From: Halichoerus grypus
Lineage: Eukaryota; Chordata; Mammalia; Carnivora; Phocidae
Assembly (NCBI RefSeq): GCF_964656455.1
Contig: NC_135723.1
Coordinates: forward strand, 103,448,305 to 103,512,304
Direction: 5' to 3'
DNA: 64,000 nucleotides
Positions 46,501 through 55,700 of the stretch are shown here, piece by piece; the first letter of the stretch is position 1, and the number at the start of each line of letters is the position of its first letter. Position numbers and translations under genes: made by a program. Under the pieces are notes generated by a model. The model ran no database searches and had not been told where the DNA came from. It was given only the letters and a program-made list of their open reading frames with translations.

Positions 46501-47830
46501 CGGAAGACCACTGACTCTTTGGGGGGTTTGCTCTGTCTCTGCTCATCTGCAGACAGTATGGAAGACCACAGACTCTTTGGGGGGTTTGCTCTCAGTCTCT
46601 GCTCATCTGCAGACAGTACGGAAGACCACTGACTCTTTGGGGGGTTTGCTCTCGGTCTCTGCTCATCTGCAGACAGTAGGGAAGACCACAGACTCTTTGG
46701 GGGGTTTGCTCTCGGTCTCTGCTCATCTGCAGACAGTAGGGAAGACCACAGACTCTTTGGGGGGTTTGCTCTCAGTCTCTGCTCATCTGCAGACAGTAGG
46801 GAAGACCACAGACTCTTTGGGGGGTTTGCTCTCGGTCTCTGCTCATCTGCAGACAGTACGGAAGACCACAGACTCTTTGGGGGGTTTGCTCTCGGTCTCT
46901 GCTCATCTGCAGACAGTAGGGAAGACCACAGACTCTTTGGGGGGTTTGCTCTCGGTCTCTGCTCATCTGCAGACAGTAGGGAAGACCACAGACTCTTTGG
47001 GGGGTTTGCTCTCGGTCTCTGCTCATCTGCAGACAGTAGGGAAGACCACTGACTCTTTGGGGGGTTTGCTCTCGGTCTCTGCTCATCTGCAGACAGTAGG
47101 GAGGACCACAGACTCTTTGGGGGGTTTGCTCTCAGTCTCTGCTCATCTGCAGACAGTACGGAAGACCACTGACTCTTTGGGGGGTTTGCTCTCGGTCTCT
47201 GCTCATCTGCAGACAGTAGGGAAGACCACAGACTCTTTGGGGGGTTTGCTCTCAGTCTCTGCTCATCTGCAGACAGTACGGAAGACCACTGACTCTTTGG
47301 GGGGTTTGCTCTCGGTCTCTGCTCATCTGCAGACAGTAGGGAAGACCACAGACTCTTTGGGGGGTTTGCTCTCGGTCTCTGCTCATCTGCAGACAGTAGG
47401 GAAGACCACAGACTCTTTGGGGGGTTTGCTCTCAGTCTCTGCTCATCTGCAGACAGTAGGGAAGACCACAGACTCTTTGGGGGGTTTGCTCTCGGTCTCT
47501 GCTCATCTGCAGACAGTACGGAAGACCACAGACTCTTTGGGGGGTTTGCTCTCGGTCTCTGCTCATCTGCAGACAGTAGGGAAGACCACAGACTCTTTGG
47601 GGGGTTTGCTCTCGGTCTCTGCTCATCTGCAGACAGTAGGGAAGACCACAGACTCTTTGGGGGGTTTGCTCTCGGTCTCTGCTCATCTGCAGACAGTAGG
47701 GAAGACCACTGACTCTTTGGGGGGTTTGCTCTCGGTCTCTGCTCATCTGCAGACAGTATGGAAGACCACAGACTCTTTGGGGGGTTTGCTCTCGGTCTCT
47801 GCTCATCTGCAGACAGTATGGAAGACCACA
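43541..47830. repeat. Minisatellite, ~72 units of 60/58 bp, with higher-order structure
   Basis: Each unit reads GACTCTTTGGGGGG..., TTTGCTCT, a variable dinucleotide, GTCTCTGCTCATCTGCAGAC, AGTA, a variable base, GGAAGACCAC and a final A or T. Sixty units are 60 bp; twelve lack the dinucleotide (58 bp). Variant sites define blocks: a 'gaagatcac' unit precedes three blocks starting at 44247, 45141 and 46215. Block lengths are 894 bp (15 units) and 1074 bp (18 units), and the third is longer. Eight consecutive units near the 3' end repeat eight units of the third block. It ends about 0.93 kb upstream of the inferred INSIG1 start. Long open frames across it are by-products of the 60-bp period. 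Confidence 0.97.
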
Positions 47831-47834
47831 GACT

Positions 47835-48300
47835 CGGTCTCCGCTGCTGTTGAGGAACATCTTAAATAATACGATTTTCTCAACAAGATGCGGGTTTTTG
47901 ATTAGCATGGGGCTTATGGTGTGACACGTGGCCAACAGCATATAAATACACGTTACACATCAGCGAGATGATCAGCTTTTTGAGAGTAAAGTTTAGTAAG
48001 AGTTTGTGTTTTCTGTTTTTCTTGAGTAGTTGGGATGGTTTGCTTTCCGTATGTAAGGAAAGACGCTGTGGAAGTGGAAGAAATTATTGTATGAATGACA
48101 CTTGCGTCATTTGCATTTTCATAGAAGATCCTGTGGAAGGTTTCTGGACCCCCACGCACCGCCGGGACGCACACCCCGCCCCCCAAGCAGCTCCGATCTC
48201 CGCGCCCTCGCTACGTGCCAGGCATCCATCAGCCGGCGGTGAATGAGCAGGTGTGGTGACCTTCAGGCGCCGCAGAAGCGGGTCACAGACTAGAGGTCGG
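47835..48300. other. Spacer between minisatellite and INSIG1 promoter
   Basis: Unique sequence, AT-rich until about 48140 and then rising in CpG toward the INSIG1 island. No separate gene is seen. Confidence 0.5.
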
Positions 48301-48577
48301 GGCACCGTCAGGTGACGCGGCGGGTGCAGCGCGATCGCCTGTTGACCGCCGGTGGAGGGGGCCAGGCTGGCAGGGGAGGCTCATCCGTGCGCCACGTCCG
48401 GGCGAGGACCTGGAGCCCAGGTCGTCCGACCGAGAGACGCCACCCACCCGCTCCCGCGAGCCCCGCTCTTCCCTCCCCGGCCCGCCCGGCAGGTCCCCGC
48501 AGCCCCTCCGGCCGTCCGCCCGCCAGCCGTCCGCGCTCCCGAGCCAGCGCCGGGCGCGAGGCGGTGGTGGCGTGTGC

Positions 48578-48585
48578 TGACGTCA
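48578..48585. promoter_or_regulatory. CRE palindrome TGACGTCA
   Basis: Perfect 8-bp cAMP-response element, the binding site of CREB/ATF factors, about 180 bp upstream of the inferred INSIG1 start. Binding is inferred from the motif. Confidence 0.6.
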
Positions 48586-48604
48586 TATGGGCCGCCCGTC
48601 CCGG

Positions 48605-48609
48605 ATTGG
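48605..48609 (-). promoter_or_regulatory. Inverted CCAAT box (NF-Y)
   Basis: ATTGG within 'ccggattggccgc'. NF-Y commonly cooperates with SREBP on sterol-responsive promoters. Here it sits about 95 bp upstream of the palindromic SREBP-type site at 48701. Confidence 0.6.
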
Positions 48610-48670
48610 CCGCAGCCGCCTCACCAGACCGCGAGCGGACGGGCGCGCGGGCGGGGCGGGGCGCGCGGAA

Positions 48671-48681
48671 GCCACGCCCCC
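48671..48681. promoter_or_regulatory. GC-box / KLF-Sp1 site
   Basis: GCCACGCCCCC, a good match for Sp1/KLF factors, which often co-activate SREBP targets. Confidence 0.5.
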
Positions 48682-48700
48682 AAGCGGCGGGCCGGGTAGG

Positions 48701-48710
48701 ATCACGTGAT
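48701..48710. promoter_or_regulatory. Palindromic E-box / SRE-like site ATCACGTGAT
   Basis: A perfect 10-bp palindrome containing the CACGTG E-box in the TCACGTGA context that SREBP (and USF/ChREBP/MITF-type bHLH) proteins bind. Placed between the GC-box and the TATA-like box, it is the best candidate for SREBP control of INSIG1, a known SREBP target. Which factor binds is inference. Confidence 0.6.
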
Positions 48711-48731
48711 CCGGGACCCCGCCGCCCGCCT

Positions 48732-48737
48732 TATAAG
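48732..48737 (+). promoter_or_regulatory. INSIG1: TATA-like box of INSIG1
   Basis: TATAAG in 'gccttataagcttcg' is the only AT-rich word in the GC-rich proximal promoter. It predicts transcription start at about 48760-48765. Confidence 0.6.
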
Positions 48738-48761
48738 CTTCGCCGCGCGCCCCGCGCCACG

Positions 48762-48831
48762 GGCCCAACTCCAGGCGGTCCGGGCCTTGACCTCGTTCTT
48801 CCGCGAGCCCGCGCGGGCGCCCCTCGGACAG
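48762..48831 (+). other. INSIG1: INSIG1 exon 1 (non-coding)
   Basis: The start is inferred from the TATA-like box. The end is a good splice donor, ACAG|GTACGC, with GT at 48832-48833. No ATG lies in it. Intron 1 (48832-49357) ends at the acceptor CTCTCCCTGCAG before 49358. A non-coding first exon matches my memory of the six-exon organisation of human INSIG1. Confidence 0.65.
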
Positions 48832-49357
48832 GTACGCGGGGCGTGTTGGGGGCTCTGAGGTGGGCGCGGACTGGGGCCGAGCTCGGGTCGGGAGCCTCTG
48901 GGCGGGGGCGTGGGTGGGGAGGTCGGGGCGCCCCCACCCCCTCCCGGGAGCTGGACGGACCCCAGCCCGGCCCCGGGGCGGGGCTGCACCCCTGACCCCG
49001 GTGGGCCGGCTTAGCACCCCCTCCGTCCGGGGCCCCTGGTAACTTGCGCTGCGCGCGGACGAGGTGTGGGAAACTTTGGGACTGGACGGGCCGGCACTAG
49101 AGGTGCTGCGGGGGGCACTCGTGGGCCCGCCCCGGACACCTGGCCGCCGCCGCCCCCAGCCCGGGCGCGCTCAGGTGGGCCCTCCCCGCGGGACCTCGGC
49201 GCGGGTCGCGCAGTCTGCAGGCGCCCCAGGGGCCCGGGCTTTCCCGGTCGAGCCGCGATGAGTGCGCATCGCCGTCCGTCCGACGGCCGCCCCGGACCTG
49301 CGCGCCCCTCGCCAGCGAACTTGACGGGGCTCCGTCCCCCGCCCCCTCTCCCTGCAG

Positions 49358-49786
49358 GAGCGCCGGCCCGCCCCCGGTGACCGATGCCCAGGCTGGACGA
49401 CCACTGCTGGAGCTGTTCCTGTGCCCAGGGCGCCAGGCACCGGGGCCTCCCTGGAGCCGGGGCCGGAGGGCTGGCGGCCAAAGTGGGAGACATGCTCAGC
49501 CCCGCCGCGCTGGCGGCCCGCCGCGGCCCGGACCCCGACTCCGCGCCCGCCCGCGGGCCTCGCAGCCCCGGGGCGGCGGGTCGCGGCGGCAGCGGCGGCC
49601 CCCCCGGCAGCTGGCACCACCACCTGGTGCAGCGGAGCCTGGTGCTGTTCTCGGTGGGGGTCGTGCTGGCCCTGGTGCTCAACCTGCTGCAGGTGCAGCG
49701 GAACGTCACCCTGTTCCCCGAGGAGGTCATCGCCACCATCTTCTCGTCGGCCTGGTGGGTGCCCCCGTGCTGCGGGACGGCGGCCG
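49358..49786 (+). CDS. INSIG1: INSIG1 exon 2 (first coding exon; CDS from 49384)
   Basis: Acceptor CCTGCAG|GAGCG at 49357/49358; donor GGCCG|GTGAGT with GT at 49787. The coding part is 403 nt (134 codons plus 1). It encodes the N-terminal cytosolic region and the first membrane segment, up to PPCCGTAA. The ATG context is poor (C at -3, C at +4). A second in-frame ATG at 49492 (Met37) has G at -3. Confidence 0.95.
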
Positions 49787-52700
49787 GTGAGTGCAACGAG
49801 GGGGCCGCTCGGAGGGGTGGCGGGCACGGGGGGCCGCGGGGCGCCGGGCCGGTCTCCCGCCGACCTGGCCCCGGGGCCGCGCGTGGAGCCCGCCGCGGTC
49901 CCCTGGCCGAGCGGGCCCGGGATTGGTGGCCCGAGAACTGGTGAGCGGCGCGGCCTCGCTGCCATTGGCCGGGCGCTCGAACACGCTACCCGCCGGCCAC
50001 CGAAAACAAACCGTCACATGGGCCGGCGGGGGGGGGGGGGGGGGGGCGCGGAGGGGACGCCAGTCCGCCACCCGGGTGCCGCGGGGTGCCGCTGGCCGGA
50101 GTCCCTGTGGACGGGCGCGCTGACTTCTTGGACTTGTTCTGCTGCCTGGCTGCTTTCATGACGATGCATGGTTGGTCTCAGCTGGGGAGACCACTGAGCG
50201 CTTCTGAGGTCGACCAGCTTCATTGATGAGCACGCTGTCAGGTGTTTGCTGCGGTCTCCACTGCACCAGCTGTGGGAGTGCAGAGAGGGCAGTCCGGCCC
50301 CTGCCCTCAGCATGCCACGCTCTGCTGGGCAGAGCACTCTGGGCAGGTGTGCCCTGCTGTTGGCTGTGTAGCCTGCGTTTATGGACTGCTTGCTTTGTGT
50401 TTGATGTGCTTTGCTTTGTTCACTCCTTACAACAGCACTCTGCTGTGGCTGCATTTCACAGATGTGGAAACTAAGTCACAGAGATCTTAAGCATCCCTGT
50501 CTAAGGGGACACAGTAAATGGCAGGGCTGCTGTGCATCACGCTGCAAACTGCCTCCCTGGCGTCTGGGTGTGTCCCCTGCATGGAGACACATCCCATTGG
50601 CAGCAGACCCACTGAGCACAGCTGGATGGCACAGGGCTCGGAGTGGGGCCTTCTAGCCAGGACACATCACTGGGGGGATACTGTAGTTACTTGGTGGGTA
50701 GACTGCTTTCATCTCTGTTCTTAGGAAGATAGGGTACTACTTGGCCTCCCTAAACCCTTTAAGCACATGGTTATCCTATTAAAAATCCTTTTTGGGAAAC
50801 TTACCTAGATGCAGATCCCATGTTTCGTGCCCATATGGTACAGCAGTTCTTTCTTTGAATCAAAAATCTGATCTTAAAAATGGAATATTTTAGGTTAGGC
50901 TTTATTTGCAATTGAAGCTTCAAGGGATTCTAGGACTATCTGAAACACAGTTTCTCATACCTCCTTTTTTTTAAAAAAAAATTATCAGGTAAGCATAGGG
51001 CAAAATCCCACAGTACATTTGTACCTCTAGCCTTTAACCTTAAAAGGTAAGATTAAGTTACAGGAAAATCAGTTCTAGAATTGTTTGGGTTTCAGTTTTC
51101 AAAACTCTAAAATTAGAACTTGATAAAATGTAATACGAAATTGAAACTGAAACTCTCCCATTGAATGTTTTGCCAGAACTGTGTCTCTTGTTTCTCTGTT
51201 CAGGAACCTGAAATAGTTACCTCTTTCATGGACACCAGGTGGAACTGCCCCATGGCTTTCAAGCCTCCGCACTTGGGCGACTTTAGGTGCTGAGCCTTGC
51301 GTCCCACAGTCGGTCCCAGGGGCCTGGATCCCCACCAGCCACCAAGCGCCCTGTTCCTGCCTTCACTTTGTCCATTTTACTTCTGTCCTGGAATGCCACA
51401 CCCTCCCCCTGTCTAAATTCTCTTTGTCCTCATGCTTTAAAATTCTGTGCCTGTGAAAATTCCCTAACTCTTCCAGACCACAGTAAGCTCTTCCTACTCC
51501 GCCTTCTAGTTACATAACCCTCGTCATTTTACACATGAGGGAACAAACATGAGGATCCAGGCCCCATCGGAGCCCGCAGGGAACGGGGGCCTGGTTTTCT
51601 GAGCCTGGTCCCAAGCTATTCCCACAGGTCAGGACCTGGACTCGGGGGACGCTCAGCATGGCTGACTTGTCATAGCATTATATGGATAATTAACCCCCCC
51701 TGCCTGATTCAAGTCCGTGCCTAATTAAACTGAAGAACAGCAATTTTATTTTAAATTTCTCAAAACAATGTGAGCCTTTTGTTTGTACTCAAGGAAAACA
51801 AAAATATAAAATTAGTCTTAATTAAAATGCTGTATTATAGCACATATATTTTTCTAGGAAAAGAACTGATTTGAGTAACATGTTAATAATTGCCACGTAG
51901 AAATCATATCCTTGTAAGCTGGCATGTTCTAATACCATGTTGTTGTTTTTTCCTAGCTGTTGTGGGCTTGCTGTACCCGTGCATCGACAGTCACCTCGGG
52001 GAGCCGCACAAGTTTAAGCGGGAGTGGGCCAGCGTGATGCGCTGCGTGGCCGTGTTCGTGGGCATCAACCACGCCAGTGCCGTATCCTTCCGCGGATGGG
52101 CTGCGTCCAGCGCATTTCCTCAGCTCACATGCTGGAACGTTTGTTCCCTTTAATGAGCATATATTATCTCATAGGTTCGCTGAATGGTCTTCTTCCAACT
52201 CTTACTTTAAAGCATATTGCTTGGTTTCTACTTAGCAAGCGTTTTCGAAGGTGTTCGGGAAACTTAAAATAATACCAGAAGCAGAGAGGACTTTCTCTGT
52301 TGTGTGATAGTATCGTCTGGTTCCTGGGAGTGGGTTTTGTAAATTCCCTCTCACATGCCCACCTTACATCCTTCTGTTGTGAAGACCTGGTGTCTGGCCC
52401 AGGGAGAAGGGACTGGGGGTCCCTGTTCTTGGGCCGCTTCTAGAGGTTGAAGAGAAACCGGTCTCTGCTTCTCTGCCGCCTCCCTGACCCTGACCACCAA
52501 GTTTCAGGGCCGGGCAAAGGCGGTGTCCTCTGCAGTAGGATTCTTAACAGAAGGTCCCTCGACTTCCCGAGTCCTCGGGTGAAATGCATCGCGCAGACTG
52601 TTACGTGTGTGTACGTTAGTGTGTTTGTCAGGAAGGACGGGCCATAGTTTCCCAGGTCTCAAGACTTTGGGTTTCTTTAGCACAACTAGAGTCTATTTCA

Positions 52701-55700
52701 AAATCTCAGGGGAAGGTATTTTTAGAGTTACTGTTTCTTAAATCTGCTCTACCTGTATTTTAATGATTCGAGCGTCAAGAGAGGATGTTATAAGATACCT
52801 TAGCTCTGACAACATTGGTTTTTTTCACCAGCTGATCAGTAGTGTTGTGATGAAAAGCAGCTGTGTCTCCACAGACTGGAAGTGTGTAACGTAGAATGAC
52901 ACCTGATGACGTGTCCAAGGAGACATGGGGAGAGGAGTGTGTTTGCTCAGTTCAAGTTACTAATCAAAACAAAAAATGGGACTGGGACTATAGAGGACTT
53001 AGCAAAATACGTTGTTTTGTGGTCTAAACGCTAGCAGCTACAGCTTTGAGAATGTCTCCTTGTAGATGAAGTATCCAAGCATGTGATCCAGAGGCGTCCT
53101 GATCATGGCAACCTCGTACCCAGCAAAGCCTTTCTGCAGCAGCCTGGGCAGGTTTTTTGGATGGAGAGTTATGTGGTGGATAATAATGAAGACACACGTG
53201 TAGGATCTGGGGTGTTGTGTTTTGCTTGGTTGGTTGGGTTTTTCCTTTGGCTTGTTTTAATCATCTTAAAAATCACTGAACTTTTCCTTAACCTTGCATC
53301 ACCAGAAATTGGATTTTGCCAATAATGTCCAGCTCTCCTTGACATTAGCAGCCCTGTCTTTGGGCCTTTGGTGGACATTTGACCGTTCGAGAAGCGGCCT
53401 CGGGCTTGGGATCACCATCGCCTTCCTGGCCACTCTGATCACTCAGCTGCTGGTGTACAATGGCGTCTATCAGTAAGTATGTGCTCTCAAATAGCGACTG
53501 TGTCCAGAAGCTGTAACTTCACTTTTGTTAAAAACACCCGCTCAGCTGGGTGTCATGTTTTATTTATACATACATGAGGCCGGTTTGGGCAGGAAAGTCT
53601 CAAAAATGCTGCTTATTGTCGATTTGCACGTTAACAGCGTAGCGTCTGTAACTTGATCTCGGGGCGCAGCACGCAGACGTGACCGGCCCGCGGCCCGTTG
53701 CGGTAGCCGGGTGACCTGTGTCTCCCCGCTGAAGGGGGTCTTACCCCGGAGGCCATCCGAGCCCAGGGAAGCTGACGGCTCGGGCACAAGTCCCTCTGCT
53801 CTCTCGGCAGGTACACATCCCCGGATTTTCTCTACATCCGCTCCTGGCTGCCGTGTATCTTCTTCTCGGGAGGTGTCACCGTGGGCAACATAGGCCGGCA
53901 GCTGGCTATGGTACGTGGGGACGCGGTCTGCCCCCGGCGCGGCAGGTGCTGGCCTCCTAGGCTGGCTTTACGCGAGTCACTGTAACGTGTGCTGGTCAAT
54001 GTCTAGTTGAGACTCAGGAACGACTACTGAGAAGAGCGTACGTTTAAAAAAATAAGTAGCAATACCAATGCAGCTCTTTGCTAAATTATCAAGATTCAGG
54101 GGATTTGTAAACGCATGATGAGCTGGGAAGCAAGCAGAGTTGTGGGCAGCCCTGCATGTAACGGATGCGTTCCGTGGCTTTTCTGAGCTCTCAACTACTC
54201 TAGTAACTGGCAGCGTGCGGTCACTGAAAGGGCTAATGGTTGATAACGAGGCCCCCGCCCTCACGCAGGGGCAGGTGATGCCCGGGCAGCAGACGCCGCA
54301 GAGACCCTGCGCCCAGGTCCGGGCCTGGGTAGGCAAGCCCTGTCCTTCCTGGGATCGGTGGGCCTGGCGGGCCTGGCTCGGCGTCGCGGGGAGGACGGAC
54401 TCCCAGGGCTTGGAGCCATTTCCTGAGAGCCGGAAAGGCAAAGGAAGTCCGGGATCATTTTGGCAGTTCTGTTCAGTAGTAAACATTCACATTTCAACAC
54501 TTTAGTAAGAGAAAATTAAGTGTGGACATTTAACTGTTCTTTCGAGTTGACTTTGACTCTAGGGCTTCAGTGAAACGAACTGAAGAGAGCTGCGGAGTCT
54601 TACGAGGGCCACTGCCCTGAGATCAACCCTGGGGCGTTCTCAGAAAACTTGTCTTGGTCCCTCAGGCTGTTTATAGAACAGGACGTCTATTTGTGCCTGC
54701 TGATACTTGTGGGAGTTGAATTTGAAGGCTGCGTGGCTGGTTCACAGAGATAGAACTAAGTTCTGAAAGATGGAATGTGTAGCACCGTCCTACTGGCTCC
54801 GGAGTTCCTCGTCCCTCCCTCCACTCCTTCCAGTTCCAAGGAGCCAGCGCCCAGAAGGAAACTTGATGAAAATACGGTTTCTCGCAGCCCCAATGAGGGT
54901 CAGAGGACTTGGCTCGCTTATATTGACTTGCACGGGACACCCGTGCGCTGACTCCCTCCTGCCCAGCCCACTGACTGGTTTTCCGAGTAGAACTGGGCAG
55001 GTCCACCATCTGTCCACCATCCATCCACTGTCCATCCACCAGTGCTTGCTCTTCCCTTTCAGTCTTTAAGAGCGGGGGGACTTACATAAGGATGTTCTTA
55101 CCATACCTTGAAATGAGGGGCGTGATAATCACCTTCCCTCCCAGGTCATGAGAATGAGTGGACTTCTCAAGTGTCTGCGCCCACCCCACATGCCATTGTT
55201 TCCATCCATGAGCATGCGGCTCCCTCCCCCTGGGCCCCAGCTGCAGGGAGAGTTAGCAGGGTCAGAAGTGGGGGCTTCCTTCCCCTGGACCAGGGGCACT
55301 GCCGGCCATCCTGTCGCCTGGGATGGGAGCTGCTGACGGCGAGTGGCCGCTCCAGGGGAGGGAGACGGCAAGGCCCCCATTCTCTGGGTGGAGAGCTCGG
55401 GACAGGTGAGCGTGTGTGAGACCGTTCTCAGTTGTGGGGGCAGCTGTGTTCGTGCTGGGGGAAGCTCCGTGGTGGAGCGCGGCTTCCGGCAGCTTCTGGC
55501 AGCTTCCGACGGCTTCAGGGAGTTAGGGCCGCCTGAGAGTGGGGAGCCAGGTTTAAGCCCTGTTCTGCGGCACGGGTCTGTCTGACTTGGCGGGCAGCAC
55601 TCGCGTCTCTGGTGAGGAGACCGGCCTCGTGAGTGGGGGGTGGGAGATGGGCTCTGGAACGGGTTAGAAGCAGCTACTTTTGGGAAGTAGAACTGTGCAT

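Larger units (their letters stand above)
48140..50110. promoter_or_regulatory. INSIG1: CpG island over INSIG1 promoter and first exons
   Basis: Very high G+C and frequent CpG from about 48140 to about 50110, with sharply lower CpG on both sides. It covers the proximal promoter, the non-coding exon 1, intron 1, the first coding exon and the start of intron 2. This is typical of a broadly expressed gene, and the many long frames in it are GC artefacts. Confidence 0.85.

Noticed and set aside
43541..47830. CRISPR-like regular array
   Set aside because: Units are contiguous with no unique spacers, in a mammalian genome; it is a minisatellite.
46577..47869. 430-codon ORF on the + strand (and 259 codons on - at 45411-46190)
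   Set aside because: Entirely minisatellite: a perfect 20-residue period forced by a stop-free 60-bp unit, with frame breaks at each 58-bp unit and no promoter or splice context.
49011..49965. 261- and 264-codon minus-strand ORFs and the 246-codon + ORF at 49421-50161
   Set aside because: Shadows of the INSIG1 CpG island and its first coding exon; the correct frame starts at 49384 and matches INSIG1.
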